Source: Pseudomonadota bacterium (GTDB lineage Bacteria; Pseudomonadota; Alphaproteobacteria; Caulobacterales; Caulobacteraceae). Taken from it: a stretch of 64,000 nt of DNA. Position numbers and translations under genes: made by a program. The stretch is from contig JAEYQX010000169.1 in NCBI GenBank assembly GCA_023409795.1, forward strand, positions 1-64,000, written 5' to 3'. Below, one piece after another: positions 1-8,421 of this stretch (positions are counted from its first letter, which is position 1; the number at the start of each line of letters is the position of its first letter). The notes under the pieces are model-generated. The model had not been told where the DNA came from, ran no database searches, and saw only the letters and a program-made list of their open reading frames with translations.

Positions 1-162
1 ATGATCGCCCATCCCATCCTGGTCAACCGGCCCATCGTCGCCCCCCCGCGCGGCACCCGCCTGTGCAGGCCGTCGGTACTGGTTTTCGACCTGCTCGACA
101 CCCCACCCGTCTCTTTCACCAAGGAAGATGGCGAGACGGTCCAGGCCCGCCCGAACCGGTAA
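1..162 (+). CDS. arsC: Arsenate reductase (glutaredoxin type), C-terminal part
   Basis: Only the last 53 codons lie in the window and the 5' part is cut off by the window edge; the frame opens at base 1 and ends with TAA at 160-162. The segment contains HPILVNRPIV followed by GTRLCRP, the conserved C-terminal region of ArsC/YffB-fold arsenate reductases, which reduce arsenate to arsenite with glutaredoxin in the cytoplasm. The N-terminal catalytic cysteine is outside the window, so activity cannot be judged. No other ars gene is seen downstream; the next feature is a tRNA on the opposite strand. Confidence 0.8.
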   Translation: MIAHPILVNRPIVAPPRGTRLCRPSVLVFDLLDTPPVSFTKEDGETVQARPNR

Positions 163-265
163 CCGCCGACAGTCCCGCAAGGGCAGTCAGTCATGGCCGC
201 GACAGCCTCCACCCACCTCAACGCGAGGGCAGGTAATTGATCATTTTCAATGTCTTGGGGTTTGC

Positions 266-357
266 TGGCGGAGACGGAGGGATTCGAACCCTCGGTACCC
301 CGTAAAGGGTACGACGATTTAGCAAACCGTTGCCTTCAGCCACTCGGCCACGTCTCC
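266..357 (-). tRNA. tRNA-Ser (GCU anticodon)
   Basis: Read on the minus strand it has a 7-bp acceptor stem (GGAGACG/CGTCTCC), discriminator G and an encoded CCA. The anticodon loop contains GCT. The long variable arm typical of class II serine tRNAs is present, giving about 92 nt. Confidence 0.95.
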
Positions 358-494
358 GACAGGCGCGGTGGATAGCGGGTGTTTCGCCGGGACGCAACGG
401 TGAAGATGAGCAAAATCGTCGCGTTAACGTCGGATAGACATCCTCGAGCGTAAAATAACAACGTATTTTGCGCACAGGGGCCCGCTTACCGATC

Positions 495-2039
495 ATGCCA
501 ACGGCAGATTCATCCGTTCAGACGATCCATGCCGGGGCCCAGACCAGGTTTAAGGCACTGGAATCGAAAGAATCTGTCGCGCCGACAGGTCGTTCGCGGC
601 GGGGGCCCTTCCGCCCCGACCTGTGGCGGAACACGCGACAGAGGAATGCGGCGCGGCTGCGCGTCTTCTACTTCCGCGGCATGGATATCGCCGGGGTCAG
701 CCTCATCACCGGGCTGGCCGTGGTCGGGCCGGACCTGGCGCGGTGGTGGAGCACGCCACTTGGCCATGCCCTGCCTCCGATTCTGGGCGCGGTCATCGCC
801 CTGGCGCTGATCCGGTCCCTGGGACTTTACCGGTTTGCGCGCGACCATCGCCCTGGGCTGCACCTGTTGCAGGTCGCTGGCCTGGCGGCGCTCGGCTGCG
901 GCCTGGGGCTGGCGACCGGCCTTCCCTTTGCAGGCCCGTCAGAGCTTGCCGCGCGTTTCGCCCCATGGCTGGCGGCTATCGTCGCCTTTCTGGGGTGCAG
1001 TCACCTGGTCTGGAGCCTGCTGGTGGGCCGCTGGCGCAAAAGCGGGGCCATGACCCCCAATGTCGTGGTGGTCGGAGCCACGCCCCATGCGGAACAGCTG
1101 ATCCTGGAAGCCCTGAACCGGCGCGACCTGAATGTGCTGGGCATCTTCGACGACCGCCTGGCCCGGGTGCCCGACGCCGTCGTGGGCGTGCCGGTCCTCG
1201 GGCCCGCCAAGGCCCTGATGGATCATCGGCTGACGCCCTATATCGACCAGGTCATCCTGGCCATTGATCCGGGTGCCAGCGCGCGTGTGCGGGCCCTGGC
1301 CGCCAACCTCGGCACCCTGCCTATCCCCCTGACCCTGCTGGTGGATGCCGATACCGCGTCAAAGCGCAGCCAGGCCCTGGAACGGCTGGCGCGCGCGCCC
1401 CTGCCCCCGCTTGAAGGGCCGGTCGACCCGGATCGACGCGCCTTCCACAAGCGCCTGCAGGATATCTGCCTCGGCTCGGTAGCCCTGGTTCTCCTCAGCC
1501 CCCTGCTGGTGCTGATCGGCCTGCTGATCCGCCTCGACAGCCCCGGCCCGGCCCTGTTCCGCCAGAGACGCCATGGCTTCAACCAGGAACAGATCGTGGT
1601 GTGGAAGTTCCGCTCCATGCGCCATGAGCAGGCCGACGCCACCGCCAGCCGCCAGGTATCGGCCGATGACGACCGGGTGACGCGCCTGGGCCGGATCCTG
1701 CGCTCGACCAGCCTGGATGAACTGCCCCAGCTGCTGAACGTGGTGCGCGGTGAAATGTCCCTGGTCGGCCCGCGCCCCCACGCCATCGGCATGAAGACGG
1801 GCAATGAGGAATCAGCGGGCCTGGTCCGCGACTATGCCCACCGTCACCGGATCAAGCCGGGCATGACGGGCTGGGCAGCCATCCACGGCTCGCGCGGGCC
1901 GCTGCACACGGCCAGGGACGTGCAGACGCGTGTGCAGCTCGACATCGACTATATCGAGCGCCAGTCCTTCTGGCTGGACCTGTGGATCATGGCGGTGACC
2001 CTGCCGGTCCTGCTAGGCGACCGAATGGCAGTGCGCTGA
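495..2039 (+). CDS. hfsE: Holdfast undecaprenyl-phosphate sugar-1-phosphate transferase
   Basis: This is a polyisoprenyl-phosphate hexose-1-phosphate transferase of about 514 residues that would load the first sugar of the repeat unit onto undecaprenyl phosphate at the inner membrane. The N-terminal half has about four membrane segments and a nucleotide-binding-like domain (VVVVGAT). The C-terminal half is the conserved sugar-transferase domain, with a membrane hairpin, DSPGPALFRQRR, WKFRSMR, DELPQLLNV and SLVGPRP motifs. ATG at 495 is preferred over an upstream in-frame TTG at 468. It heads an operon that overlaps hfsF by one base (TGATG). The symbol rests on its position before flippase, GT2 and deacetylase genes, as in Caulobacter hfsEFGH; paralogues such as PssY are similar in sequence. 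Confidence 0.85.
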   Translation: MPTADSSVQTIHAGAQTRFKALESKESVAPTGRSRRGPFRPDLWRNTRQRNAARLRVFYFRGMDIAGVSLITGLAVVGPDLARWWSTPLGHALPPILGAVIALALIRSLGLYRFARDHRPGLHLLQVAGLAALGCGLGLATGLPFAGPSELAARFAPWLAAIVAFLGCSHLVWSLLVGRWRKSGAMTPNVVVVGATPHAEQLILEALNRRDLNVLGIFDDRLARVPDAVVGVPVLGPAKALMDHRLTPYIDQVILAIDPGASARVRALAANLGTLPIPLTLLVDADTASKRSQALERLARAPLPPLEGPVDPDRRAFHKRLQDICLGSVALVLLSPLLVLIGLLIRLDSPGPALFRQRRHGFNQEQIVVWKFRSMRHEQADATASRQVSADDDRVTRLGRILRSTSLDELPQLLNVVRGEMSLVGPRPHAIGMKTGNEESAGLVRDYAHRHRIKPGMTGWAAIHGSRGPLHTARDVQTRVQLDIDYIERQSFWLDLWIMAVTLPVLLGDRMAVR

Positions 2040-3499
2040 TGTTCTGGCGTGGCGTCGCGGGATACCTGCCCGCAAACCTGCTTCAGGGCCTGGTCGGCTT
2101 CGGCGCGATCATGGCTTATACCCGGCTGCTGAGCCCCGAAGACTTCGGCCGCTATGCCCTGGCCTTTTCGGTCATGACCCTGGCCCACGTCGCCACCTTC
2201 AGCTGGCTTGAGGCCGCCATGGCCCGGTTCTGGGCGGCGCAGAAGACGGCGCAGGACCTGGCCGACCATTTCGCCAGCCTGTACCGCGCCACGGCCGCAC
2301 TCAGCCTCGTCTTCCTGCCCCTGGCCCTGGTCGGCACCTGGCTGTGGCCCATGCCCGAGGCCTATCGCTGGCCCATCGCCGTGGCCCTGGCTGGCATTCC
2401 GGTCCGCTGTCTGGCCAAGCTGGCCCAGGAGCGTTTCCGTGCCGCAGGCGAGGTGCGCAAGGCCGCCAGCTTCGACATCTGGAATACCCTGGCCGGGTTC
2501 GCCGTCGGCGTGGCAGCGGCCTTCAGCGGCGCAGGCGGCTCGGCCCCCCTGATCGGCCTGCTGATCGCCCCGCTGTTCGCCCTGCCCTTCGTCCTTCCTG
2601 CCGAGGTCCGCCAGGCCCGCGGCGGACAGGTCCAGCCCCCGCGCCTGGGCAGCTATGCGCTTTACGGCTATCCGATCGCGGCCTCGCTGGGCCTGGCCCT
2701 GGTGCTGTCGTCGACGGACCGTTTCCTGCTGGCCTACTTCCTCGATGACGCCGCCGTCGGGGCCTATCACGCGGGTTACAGCATCGCCAATCGCACGCTG
2801 GACGTGATGTTCATCTGGCTGGGAGCCGCCGGCACCCCGGCCCTGGTGATGGCGCTTGAGAAGGGTGGCCACGAGGACCTGCAGGCCGCCGCGCACGAAC
2901 AGGCCTCGGTCCTCCTGCTGATCGGGATGCCCGCCGCCGTGGGCCTGGCCCTGGTCGCCCGGCCGCTGGCCGAGTTCATGATCGGGCCCGACCTGCGGGC
3001 CGCTGCGACCCAGGTCACGCCGTGGATCGCCCTGTCGGCCCTGCTGTCCGGCCTGACCGTCTATTATTTCCACCAGGCGTTTACCCTGGGTCGCCGGACG
3101 GGCTGGCTGCTGGCCACCATGTGCATCCCGGCGCTGGGCAATATCCTGCTCAATCTGTGGCTGATCCCGGCCTATGGGCTTATCGGAGCGGCCTGGGCCA
3201 CCACGGCCAGCTTTGCCCTTGGCCTGGTGGCCTCCATGAGCATCGGACGCCGGGTCCTGCCCCTGCCCGTCCCCTGGCGCAGCTTCCTGACCTGCGCCCT
3301 GTGCAGCGGCATCATGGCCCTGGCCGTGATCGTCCTGCCGCCCATCGGGGGACTGGCAGAGGTCATGCTGGATGCCAGCGTCGGGGCGGTCGTCTATGGC
3401 CTGGCGGCGATCCTGTTCGATGCTGGGGATGCCCGCACCCAGTTGGTCCGCCTGCAAGGATTCCTGAGGGCCAGAAAGGCCGCGAGGGCCGCCGCATGA
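2039..3499 (+). CDS. hfsF: Holdfast repeat-unit flippase (Wzx type)
   Basis: This 486-residue, strongly hydrophobic protein has roughly 12 to 14 predicted membrane segments and the organisation of polysaccharide biosynthesis/MATE-like flippases. It would flip the lipid-linked holdfast oligosaccharide across the inner membrane. Its ATG overlaps the hfsE stop codon (TGATG), and its own stop overlaps the next start (ATGA), so the genes are probably translationally coupled. Family membership is clear from hydrophobicity and the early GFGAIMAYTRLLSPEDFG segment; the substrate is inferred from the neighbours. Confidence 0.85.
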   Translation: MFWRGVAGYLPANLLQGLVGFGAIMAYTRLLSPEDFGRYALAFSVMTLAHVATFSWLEAAMARFWAAQKTAQDLADHFASLYRATAALSLVFLPLALVGTWLWPMPEAYRWPIAVALAGIPVRCLAKLAQERFRAAGEVRKAASFDIWNTLAGFAVGVAAAFSGAGGSAPLIGLLIAPLFALPFVLPAEVRQARGGQVQPPRLGSYALYGYPIAASLGLALVLSSTDRFLLAYFLDDAAVGAYHAGYSIANRTLDVMFIWLGAAGTPALVMALEKGGHEDLQAAAHEQASVLLLIGMPAAVGLALVARPLAEFMIGPDLRAAATQVTPWIALSALLSGLTVYYFHQAFTLGRRTGWLLATMCIPALGNILLNLWLIPAYGLIGAAWATTASFALGLVASMSIGRRVLPLPVPWRSFLTCALCSGIMALAVIVLPPIGGLAEVMLDASVGAVVYGLAAILFDAGDARTQLVRLQGFLRARKAARAAA

Positions 3500-4428
3500 G
3501 CCTCTACCTGACCGACAATGCCCACCACGCCGAGGCTTCGCCGCGGCTATCCGTGCTGATCCCCTTCCTGCGGGATGATCCGACCGACCTGATCCAGAGG
3601 CTGGACCGCGAGGCCGGTGCCGTGGATGGCCGGGCCGAGGTGGTGCTGCTCGACGATGGCACCGGTGATGATGACCTGACCCGGCGCCTGACGGCGGCGC
3701 TCATGGCCGCGTCCCTGCCGATCCGGCTGATCACCCTGGCAGCAAACCAGGGCCGGGCGGCGGGCCGAAACCTGCTGGCCAGCCATGCGCGCGGGCAAGG
3801 CCTGCTGTTCCTCGACAGCGACATGAGGCCCGACCGGCCGGACTTCCTGCAAGCCTGGCTGGCCCTGGCCGAGGCGGGCAAGACCCCCATCGCCTTTGGT
3901 GGCTTTTCCCTGCTGCAGGCGCCGCGTGATCGCCGGTTTGCCGTCCATCGCCAGATGGCCGCGCGCTCGGAATGCCTCAACGCCGAGCAGAGGCAGCTCC
4001 AACCAGAGAAGTATGTTTTTACATCCAACCTGCTGATAGATCGCGATATCTTCCAGCAGCACGCCTTTGACGCCAGCTTCAGCGGCTGGGGCTGGGAGGA
4101 CGTGGAGTGGGCCATGCGGGTGTCGCGCCTCTATCCCGTGGCTCATGTCGACAATCCCGCCACCCACATGGGGCTGGACCGGGTCGAGGACCTGGCCCGC
4201 AAGTATGAACAGTCCGCGCCCAATTTCGCGCGGGTGCTGGCCCGGCATCCGGATTTCGTGAGCGCCTATCCCAGCTATCGCGCCGCCCGCCTGCTGCGTC
4301 GCCTGCCCGGTCGCGGCCTGTTGCGCGCGGGGCTGAGGCAGGGTTTCAACAGCGCCGTCCTGCCGGTGCCGCTGCGTGCCTTCAGCCTGCGCCTCTATCG
4401 CGCCGCCCTTTATGCGGAGGTCGTATGA
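3496..4428 (+). CDS. Family 2 glycosyltransferase in the holdfast cluster
   Basis: This is a 310-residue GT-A enzyme. Visible motifs are LSVLIPFLRD at the start of the nucleotide-binding fold, VVLLDDGTGD, NQGRAAGRN and the metal-binding LFLDSDMRP (DxD). A downstream GWGWEDVEWAMRV segment resembles the C-terminal ED motif of galactosyltransferase-like GT2 proteins. It overlaps hfsF and hfsH by four bases at each end. By position between hfsF and hfsH it matches hfsG of Caulobacter, but the second GT2 gene of this operon could equally be the hfsG or hfsL counterpart, so no symbol is given. Donor and acceptor sugars cannot be read from the sequence. Confidence 0.85.
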   Translation: MSLYLTDNAHHAEASPRLSVLIPFLRDDPTDLIQRLDREAGAVDGRAEVVLLDDGTGDDDLTRRLTAALMAASLPIRLITLAANQGRAAGRNLLASHARGQGLLFLDSDMRPDRPDFLQAWLALAEAGKTPIAFGGFSLLQAPRDRRFAVHRQMAARSECLNAEQRQLQPEKYVFTSNLLIDRDIFQQHAFDASFSGWGWEDVEWAMRVSRLYPVAHVDNPATHMGLDRVEDLARKYEQSAPNFARVLARHPDFVSAYPSYRAARLLRRLPGRGLLRAGLRQGFNSAVLPVPLRAFSLRLYRAALYAEVV

Positions 4429-5165
4429 TCACGCCCTATACGCCTGACCGAAGCCTGGCCGGCAAGGTCAGACGCCGGCTGACCCGCCTGTGCTGGCGAC
4501 GCCCGGCCCGCCTGAAGCTTGAGCGGCCTGTGGTCAGCTTCACCTTCGACGACATCCCCGCAACGGCCGCCATTGCCGGGGCCCAGGCGCTGGAGGCAGC
4601 CGGTGCGCGCGGCACCTTCTATGTCTGCTCGGGTCTTTTTGGTCGCGAGGGTCACATGGGCCGGTTTGCCGATGCTGCCGAGATCTCGCGGCTGATCGCG
4701 GCGGGCCACGAAATCGCCAGCCACACCACGAACCACGTCGATTGCCATCGCACCACCCCTGGCGCGCTCGAGATCGACCTGGATCATAACGACACCGTCC
4801 TGTCGCGGCTGGGGGCCGCGCCGAACCACTTTGCCTATCCCTATGGCGAGGTCTCGACGCGGGCCAAGCGCCTGCTGGCCCGGCGCTACGCCTCGCTGCG
4901 CGGTGTGCACAAGGGGCTGGTCCACGATGGCAGTGACCTTAACCAGTTGCCGGGCGTCGGCATCGAGGGGCCCCAGGGCGAACGCCTGGCCCGCGCGTGG
5001 ATTGACCGGGCGATTGCCGAGCGGGCCTGGCTGATCCTCTACACCCATGATGTGCGCGACCAGGCCTCGCCCTGGGGCTGCACCCCCGACGTCCTGCGCC
5101 GCCTGATCGCCCATGCCAGGGACAGCGGCGCGGACATCCGGACGGTCGGGGAGATGGTCCAGTGA
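4425..5165 (+). CDS. hfsH: Holdfast polysaccharide N-deacetylase (NodB/CE4 fold)
   Basis: This 246-residue polysaccharide deacetylase shows the CE4 motifs in order: VSFTFDD (catalytic and metal-binding Asp residues), SHTTNH (HxxxH metal ligands), FAYPYGE, and a late LILYTHD histidine. In Caulobacter, HfsH removes acetyl groups from N-acetylglucosamine in the holdfast, which makes it cohesive. There is no signal peptide, which suggests action on cytoplasmic lipid-linked intermediates, as proposed for HfsH. It overlaps the genes on both sides (ATGA upstream, GTGA downstream). Confidence 0.9.
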   Translation: MITPYTPDRSLAGKVRRRLTRLCWRRPARLKLERPVVSFTFDDIPATAAIAGAQALEAAGARGTFYVCSGLFGREGHMGRFADAAEISRLIAAGHEIASHTTNHVDCHRTTPGALEIDLDHNDTVLSRLGAAPNHFAYPYGEVSTRAKRLLARRYASLRGVHKGLVHDGSDLNQLPGVGIEGPQGERLARAWIDRAIAERAWLILYTHDVRDQASPWGCTPDVLRRLIAHARDSGADIRTVGEMVQ

Positions 5166-6106
5166 GCGCTGATGTCGCCATCGTCATCCCGACGCTGCGC
5201 CGGCCCGAAAGCCTGGAGCGCGCCATCCGGTCGGCCCTGGCCCAGACCGGCATCGAGGCGCGACTGCGCGAGATCATCGTCGCCGATAATGACCCGCAGG
5301 GCAGCGCCCGCACGACGGTGGAGTGCCTCTCGGCCAACGCATCAATCCCGGTGCGTTGGTGTCACGCGCCGCGCCCCGGCGTGGCCACGGCCCGCAATCG
5401 CGGCCTGGCCGAGACGGACGCGCCGCTGATTGCCTTTCTGGATGATGATGAAGAGGCCAGTCCCGGCTGGCTGTCCGCCCTGCTGGCGGCGCAGGCGGCG
5501 CTACAGGTCGATGTGGTGTTCGGCCCGATCCGGGGCCGGGTGCCACCGCAAACGGGCTGGAGCCGCGACTATCTGGAGCACTTCTTCGGTCGCGAAGGCC
5601 CCGATGCAACCCAGGTGATCGACCACGCCTATGGCTGTGGCAATTCGCTGCTGGTGCGCGCCACGGCCCTGCCCGGTCCGGTACCGTTTGATGTGGCCGC
5701 TGACCAGACCGGGGGCGAGGATGATGCCCTGTTCACGGCCCTGGCGGCCCGCGGCGGGACCTTCGGCTGGGCAGCCGACGCCTGGGTGGACGAATATGCG
5801 CCGCCGCATCGGGCGAACCTTGGCTATGCCCTCAGGCGTGCCTTTGCCTATGGCCAGACGCCCAGCCAGATCGCGCGTTCGCAGGGCAACTGGCCCGGCG
5901 TCGTGCGGTGGATGGTGATTGGCGCAGGCCAGTTGGCGATCTATGGCCTGGCTGCGCTGGCGCTGTCGATGCTGCGTCATCCGCTGCGGGCGCAACTGCT
6001 GGATCGCGCGGCAAGGGGAACCGGAAAACTGTTATGGTTCCGTGGGTTTGAGCCAAAATTCTATGGCTCACATGAACTGGAGCGCCTGAACCAGGTCGAG
6101 GCCTAA
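5162..6106 (+). CDS. Second family 2 glycosyltransferase in the holdfast cluster
   Basis: This is a 314-residue GT2 enzyme starting with GTG inside the hfsH stop codon. It has VAIVIPTLRRPESL, PGVATARNRGL and the metal-binding FLDDDEE, then GGEDDALF as the likely catalytic-base region. A hydrophobic segment near residues 245-270 may anchor it to the membrane. Its stop codon (TAA at 6104-6106) overlaps that of the convergent hfsB (6103-6105). In Caulobacter crescentus this position is occupied by the polymerase gene hfsC; here there is a glycosyltransferase instead. It could be the counterpart of hfsG or hfsL. Confidence 0.85.
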   Translation: MSADVAIVIPTLRRPESLERAIRSALAQTGIEARLREIIVADNDPQGSARTTVECLSANASIPVRWCHAPRPGVATARNRGLAETDAPLIAFLDDDEEASPGWLSALLAAQAALQVDVVFGPIRGRVPPQTGWSRDYLEHFFGREGPDATQVIDHAYGCGNSLLVRATALPGPVPFDVAADQTGGEDDALFTALAARGGTFGWAADAWVDEYAPPHRANLGYALRRAFAYGQTPSQIARSQGNWPGVVRWMVIGAGQLAIYGLAALALSMLRHPLRAQLLDRAARGTGKLLWFRGFEPKFYGSHELERLNQVEA

Positions 6107-6804
6107 CCGGTCAGCCGACGCAGGATGGCCGGCGGCTGCCACTGCATCCGGTTCATCACGATCCCGGCGATGGAGCCGCCGACCGCATCAATCTCGTCGC
6201 GCAGGGCCACGGCCTCCGAAGCCGCCGTAGTTTCCGCTCCCACGACAATAATAGTCACATCGACATAGGGAGCCAGGACGATGGCCATGTCGCTGCGGTC
6301 AGCCGAGGGCGTGTCGATGATCACCGTGTCCGCATGGGCGCGAAGCGCGGTCCAATAGGCCGCATCCGGCACCACCTCGGCCCTCTGGCCGGCCCGAAGC
6401 AGCTCGGCGTGGAACCGCGTGACAAACAGCCTGCCCCCCAGGCAGGCCCGCGCGGTCAAGAGGCGTGAGGGCGGCACCGGGCGGCCGTCGCGGCCCTTGA
6501 ACGGCGGGTTGATGGCATAGAAGCACGAACCGTCCGGCGAGGCTTGCACCGGCTTGGACAGGCGGCCGAACCGGTCGGGCTCCTCGCCCACCTGCATCAA
6601 CTGCCCCTGCTGGGCCAGGTCGCCATCCACCAGCCAAACCGGTCTTTGCGCGCGAACGGCAGCCAGGCGGCCAAACTCGCGCGCCACGGTCGAGGTGCCC
6701 TCACCGGTCGTCGTGGCCACGAATTGAAGCACACGCCCCCGATGGGCCGGGGCCGGCCCCAGGGCGGCCCAAAGTCCCGCCATTTCTGTCGTCAGATCGA
6801 CCAT
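6103..6804 (-). CDS. hfsB: Holdfast biosynthesis protein HfsB, CpsD/Wzc-kinase-like
   Basis: This 233-residue protein resembles the cytoplasmic ATPase part of bacterial tyrosine autokinases (CpsD/Wzc/GumC partners). It has an A' box-like VWLVDGDL and a degenerate Walker A, TTGEGTST, with Thr in place of the usual Lys. There is no tyrosine cluster at the C terminus (the end reads ILRRLTG), so autophosphorylation is unlikely. It lies 55 bases downstream of hfsA and probably works with it as a split polysaccharide co-polymerase controlling chain length and export. Confidence 0.8.
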   Translation of the reverse strand: MVDLTTEMAGLWAALGPAPAHRGRVLQFVATTTGEGTSTVAREFGRLAAVRAQRPVWLVDGDLAQQGQLMQVGEEPDRFGRLSKPVQASPDGSCFYAINPPFKGRDGRPVPPSRLLTARACLGGRLFVTRFHAELLRAGQRAEVVPDAAYWTALRAHADTVIIDTPSADRSDMAIVLAPYVDVTIIVVGAETTAASEAVALRDEIDAVGGSIAGIVMNRMQWQPPAILRRLTG

Positions 6805-6859
6805 CGAATCTCTTGGCTACCGGCGCTATGCCCGACCCTAGCACGCTGGAGGCCGGACA

Positions 6860-8305
6860 TCAGGCCCGCTTTAGCGGGGCCACGGCCAGAACGGGAAGCT
6901 GCAGGGTGCGGCTGGCCGTCGCGGGCACCACGAACCCGCGCCTCACGACAATCCGCAGCAGGCCGACGCACAGGGCCGTAAAGCCGGCGAACAGCACGAC
7001 GGCGACCAGCAGCGGCAGCTTCAGGCTCTTGCCCGTGCTGGGGGGCCGGGCGCGCTCGATCACCTGGACATTGTCGGCCCCGGCCTTGACCAGCTCATTG
7101 TCGGCGCGGGCCAGGTTTTCACGCTGCTGGAACTCGCGGATGAAGGACGACAGCACTTCGCGGTTGCCGGCCAAGGTGGCGTTGCGCGATTCCAGCTCGG
7201 TCAGGCGGACCTGGCGCTGGCGCAGGTCATCGACCTGTCGCGACACGACAGCCAGGCGGGCTGCCAGGGCATCGCGCTCGGCCTGGGCATTGATCCTCTG
7301 GGTCTCCAGCTCAGTCCAGATGGGGCTGGGACCGGTGCGGACCTCCTTGGGACCAACAGCGGTGCCTGAGCTGACATAGTCCTGCATCCGCGCGATCTGG
7401 GCCTCGATCTCGCGCACCGGGGCGGCATCGGGCTGATAGCGCGACAGCAGGGATTCACGCTGGGTGCGCAGTTGCAGGATCTGGTCCTGGGCCGAAATGT
7501 TCAGGTCCTGGTAAAGGGCGATCTCTGCTGGCGTATTGTTCAACTGGGCCACCAGGGTCGCCAGGCGCTGCGAGGCCTGGTTCAGCTGCGCCCGCAGGCT
7601 GAGCTGTTCGGCAAAGGCCGACTGATAGGAGGCCGCCACAGCCGCCCGTGCCGTGCCGAAATCGCCCAGATCGTTGCTGGTCAGGAAGGTCTCATAGGCG
7701 CGGTCGGCGTCGTCCAGCTGGGCCTCGAACCTTTGCCTCTGCGACTGGATGGCATTGATCCCGCGCCCTTGGAACACCTCGCGGCGATAGACCAGGTACT
7801 GGTCCAGCACCGCGTTCAGCACCTGGGCCGAATGCTGGGGATCATCGCTCTTGAAGCTGATCGTCACGATAGGGCTGAGCGGAGCCGCATTGATCTTGAG
7901 CCCCCGCTTGACGGCGCGAACAGCCGCCTCCTCCTGCTTCTTCAGAGGCTCGGCAGAGGGCTTGTCCCCCTGGAAGCTTTCGACGCCCATGGCCTGGACC
8001 ACGCGGCGCTGGACCTCGTCACTGTTCAGGATCGCCGCCTCGGCCTGGGCCACTTCGCCAGCAGCGGGCGGGGTCGCGCGCTCCTGCGAGCCGATCCGCG
8101 GTTGGTAGACATATTCCTGGCCCACCCCGGCAAAGATGCTGGCCGTGGCGGTATAGTCCTTCTTGGTCGTCATCACGGCCAGGGCCCCGATGGCGAACAG
8201 CACCGCGAACACCAGCAACATGAGCTTCAACTCACGGAACAGCAGCACCACGACGTCGGTGACGCCGTATCTGGGCTGTGCCGCGGCATGGGGTGGCGAA
8301 CGCAT
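6860..8305 (-). CDS. hfsA: Holdfast polysaccharide co-polymerase (GumC/Wzz family)
   Basis: This is a 481-residue chain-length determinant. A membrane segment near residues 28-46 is followed by a Wzz domain, a long periplasmic coiled-coil region rich in Gln, Ala, Arg and Glu (about residues 170-400), a proline-rich ARPPSTGKSLKLP motif and a second membrane segment. No kinase domain follows; that part is in the separate hfsB. In Caulobacter the HfsA-HfsB-HfsD machinery carries holdfast polysaccharide from the inner to the outer membrane. The gene is divergent from hfsD. Confidence 0.9.
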   Translation of the reverse strand: MRSPPHAAAQPRYGVTDVVVLLFRELKLMLLVFAVLFAIGALAVMTTKKDYTATASIFAGVGQEYVYQPRIGSQERATPPAAGEVAQAEAAILNSDEVQRRVVQAMGVESFQGDKPSAEPLKKQEEAAVRAVKRGLKINAAPLSPIVTISFKSDDPQHSAQVLNAVLDQYLVYRREVFQGRGINAIQSQRQRFEAQLDDADRAYETFLTSNDLGDFGTARAAVAASYQSAFAEQLSLRAQLNQASQRLATLVAQLNNTPAEIALYQDLNISAQDQILQLRTQRESLLSRYQPDAAPVREIEAQIARMQDYVSSGTAVGPKEVRTGPSPIWTELETQRINAQAERDALAARLAVVSRQVDDLRQRQVRLTELESRNATLAGNREVLSSFIREFQQRENLARADNELVKAGADNVQVIERARPPSTGKSLKLPLLVAVVLFAGFTALCVGLLRIVVRRGFVVPATASRTLQLPVLAVAPLKRA

Positions 8306-8354
8306 GAAACCAGCTGATCCCGTCTAAGTCGGCGACAGGTTTGAGGTAACAGCG

Positions 8355-8369
8355 TTAACCATACGTTAC
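8355..8369. promoter_or_regulatory. Candidate CtrA box between hfsA and hfsD
   Basis: The 116-base divergent region contains TTAACCATACGTTAC, which is TTAA-N7-TTAC and so one mismatch from the Caulobacter CtrA consensus TTAA-N7-TTAA. Cell-cycle control of hfs genes by CtrA is known in Caulobacter; binding here is inferred. Confidence 0.5.
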
Positions 8370-8421
8370 GACTAAACAGGCAGCGTGCAGAAACCTAGTT
8401 TGCAGCGGACACCGAAGCTCC

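Noticed and set aside
1949..3457. Long minus-strand open frame (502 codons) opposite hfsF
   Set aside because: Its peptide is Gln/Gly/Asp-rich with no fold or family, and the plus strand encodes a clear flippase; long antisense frames are expected in GC-rich DNA.
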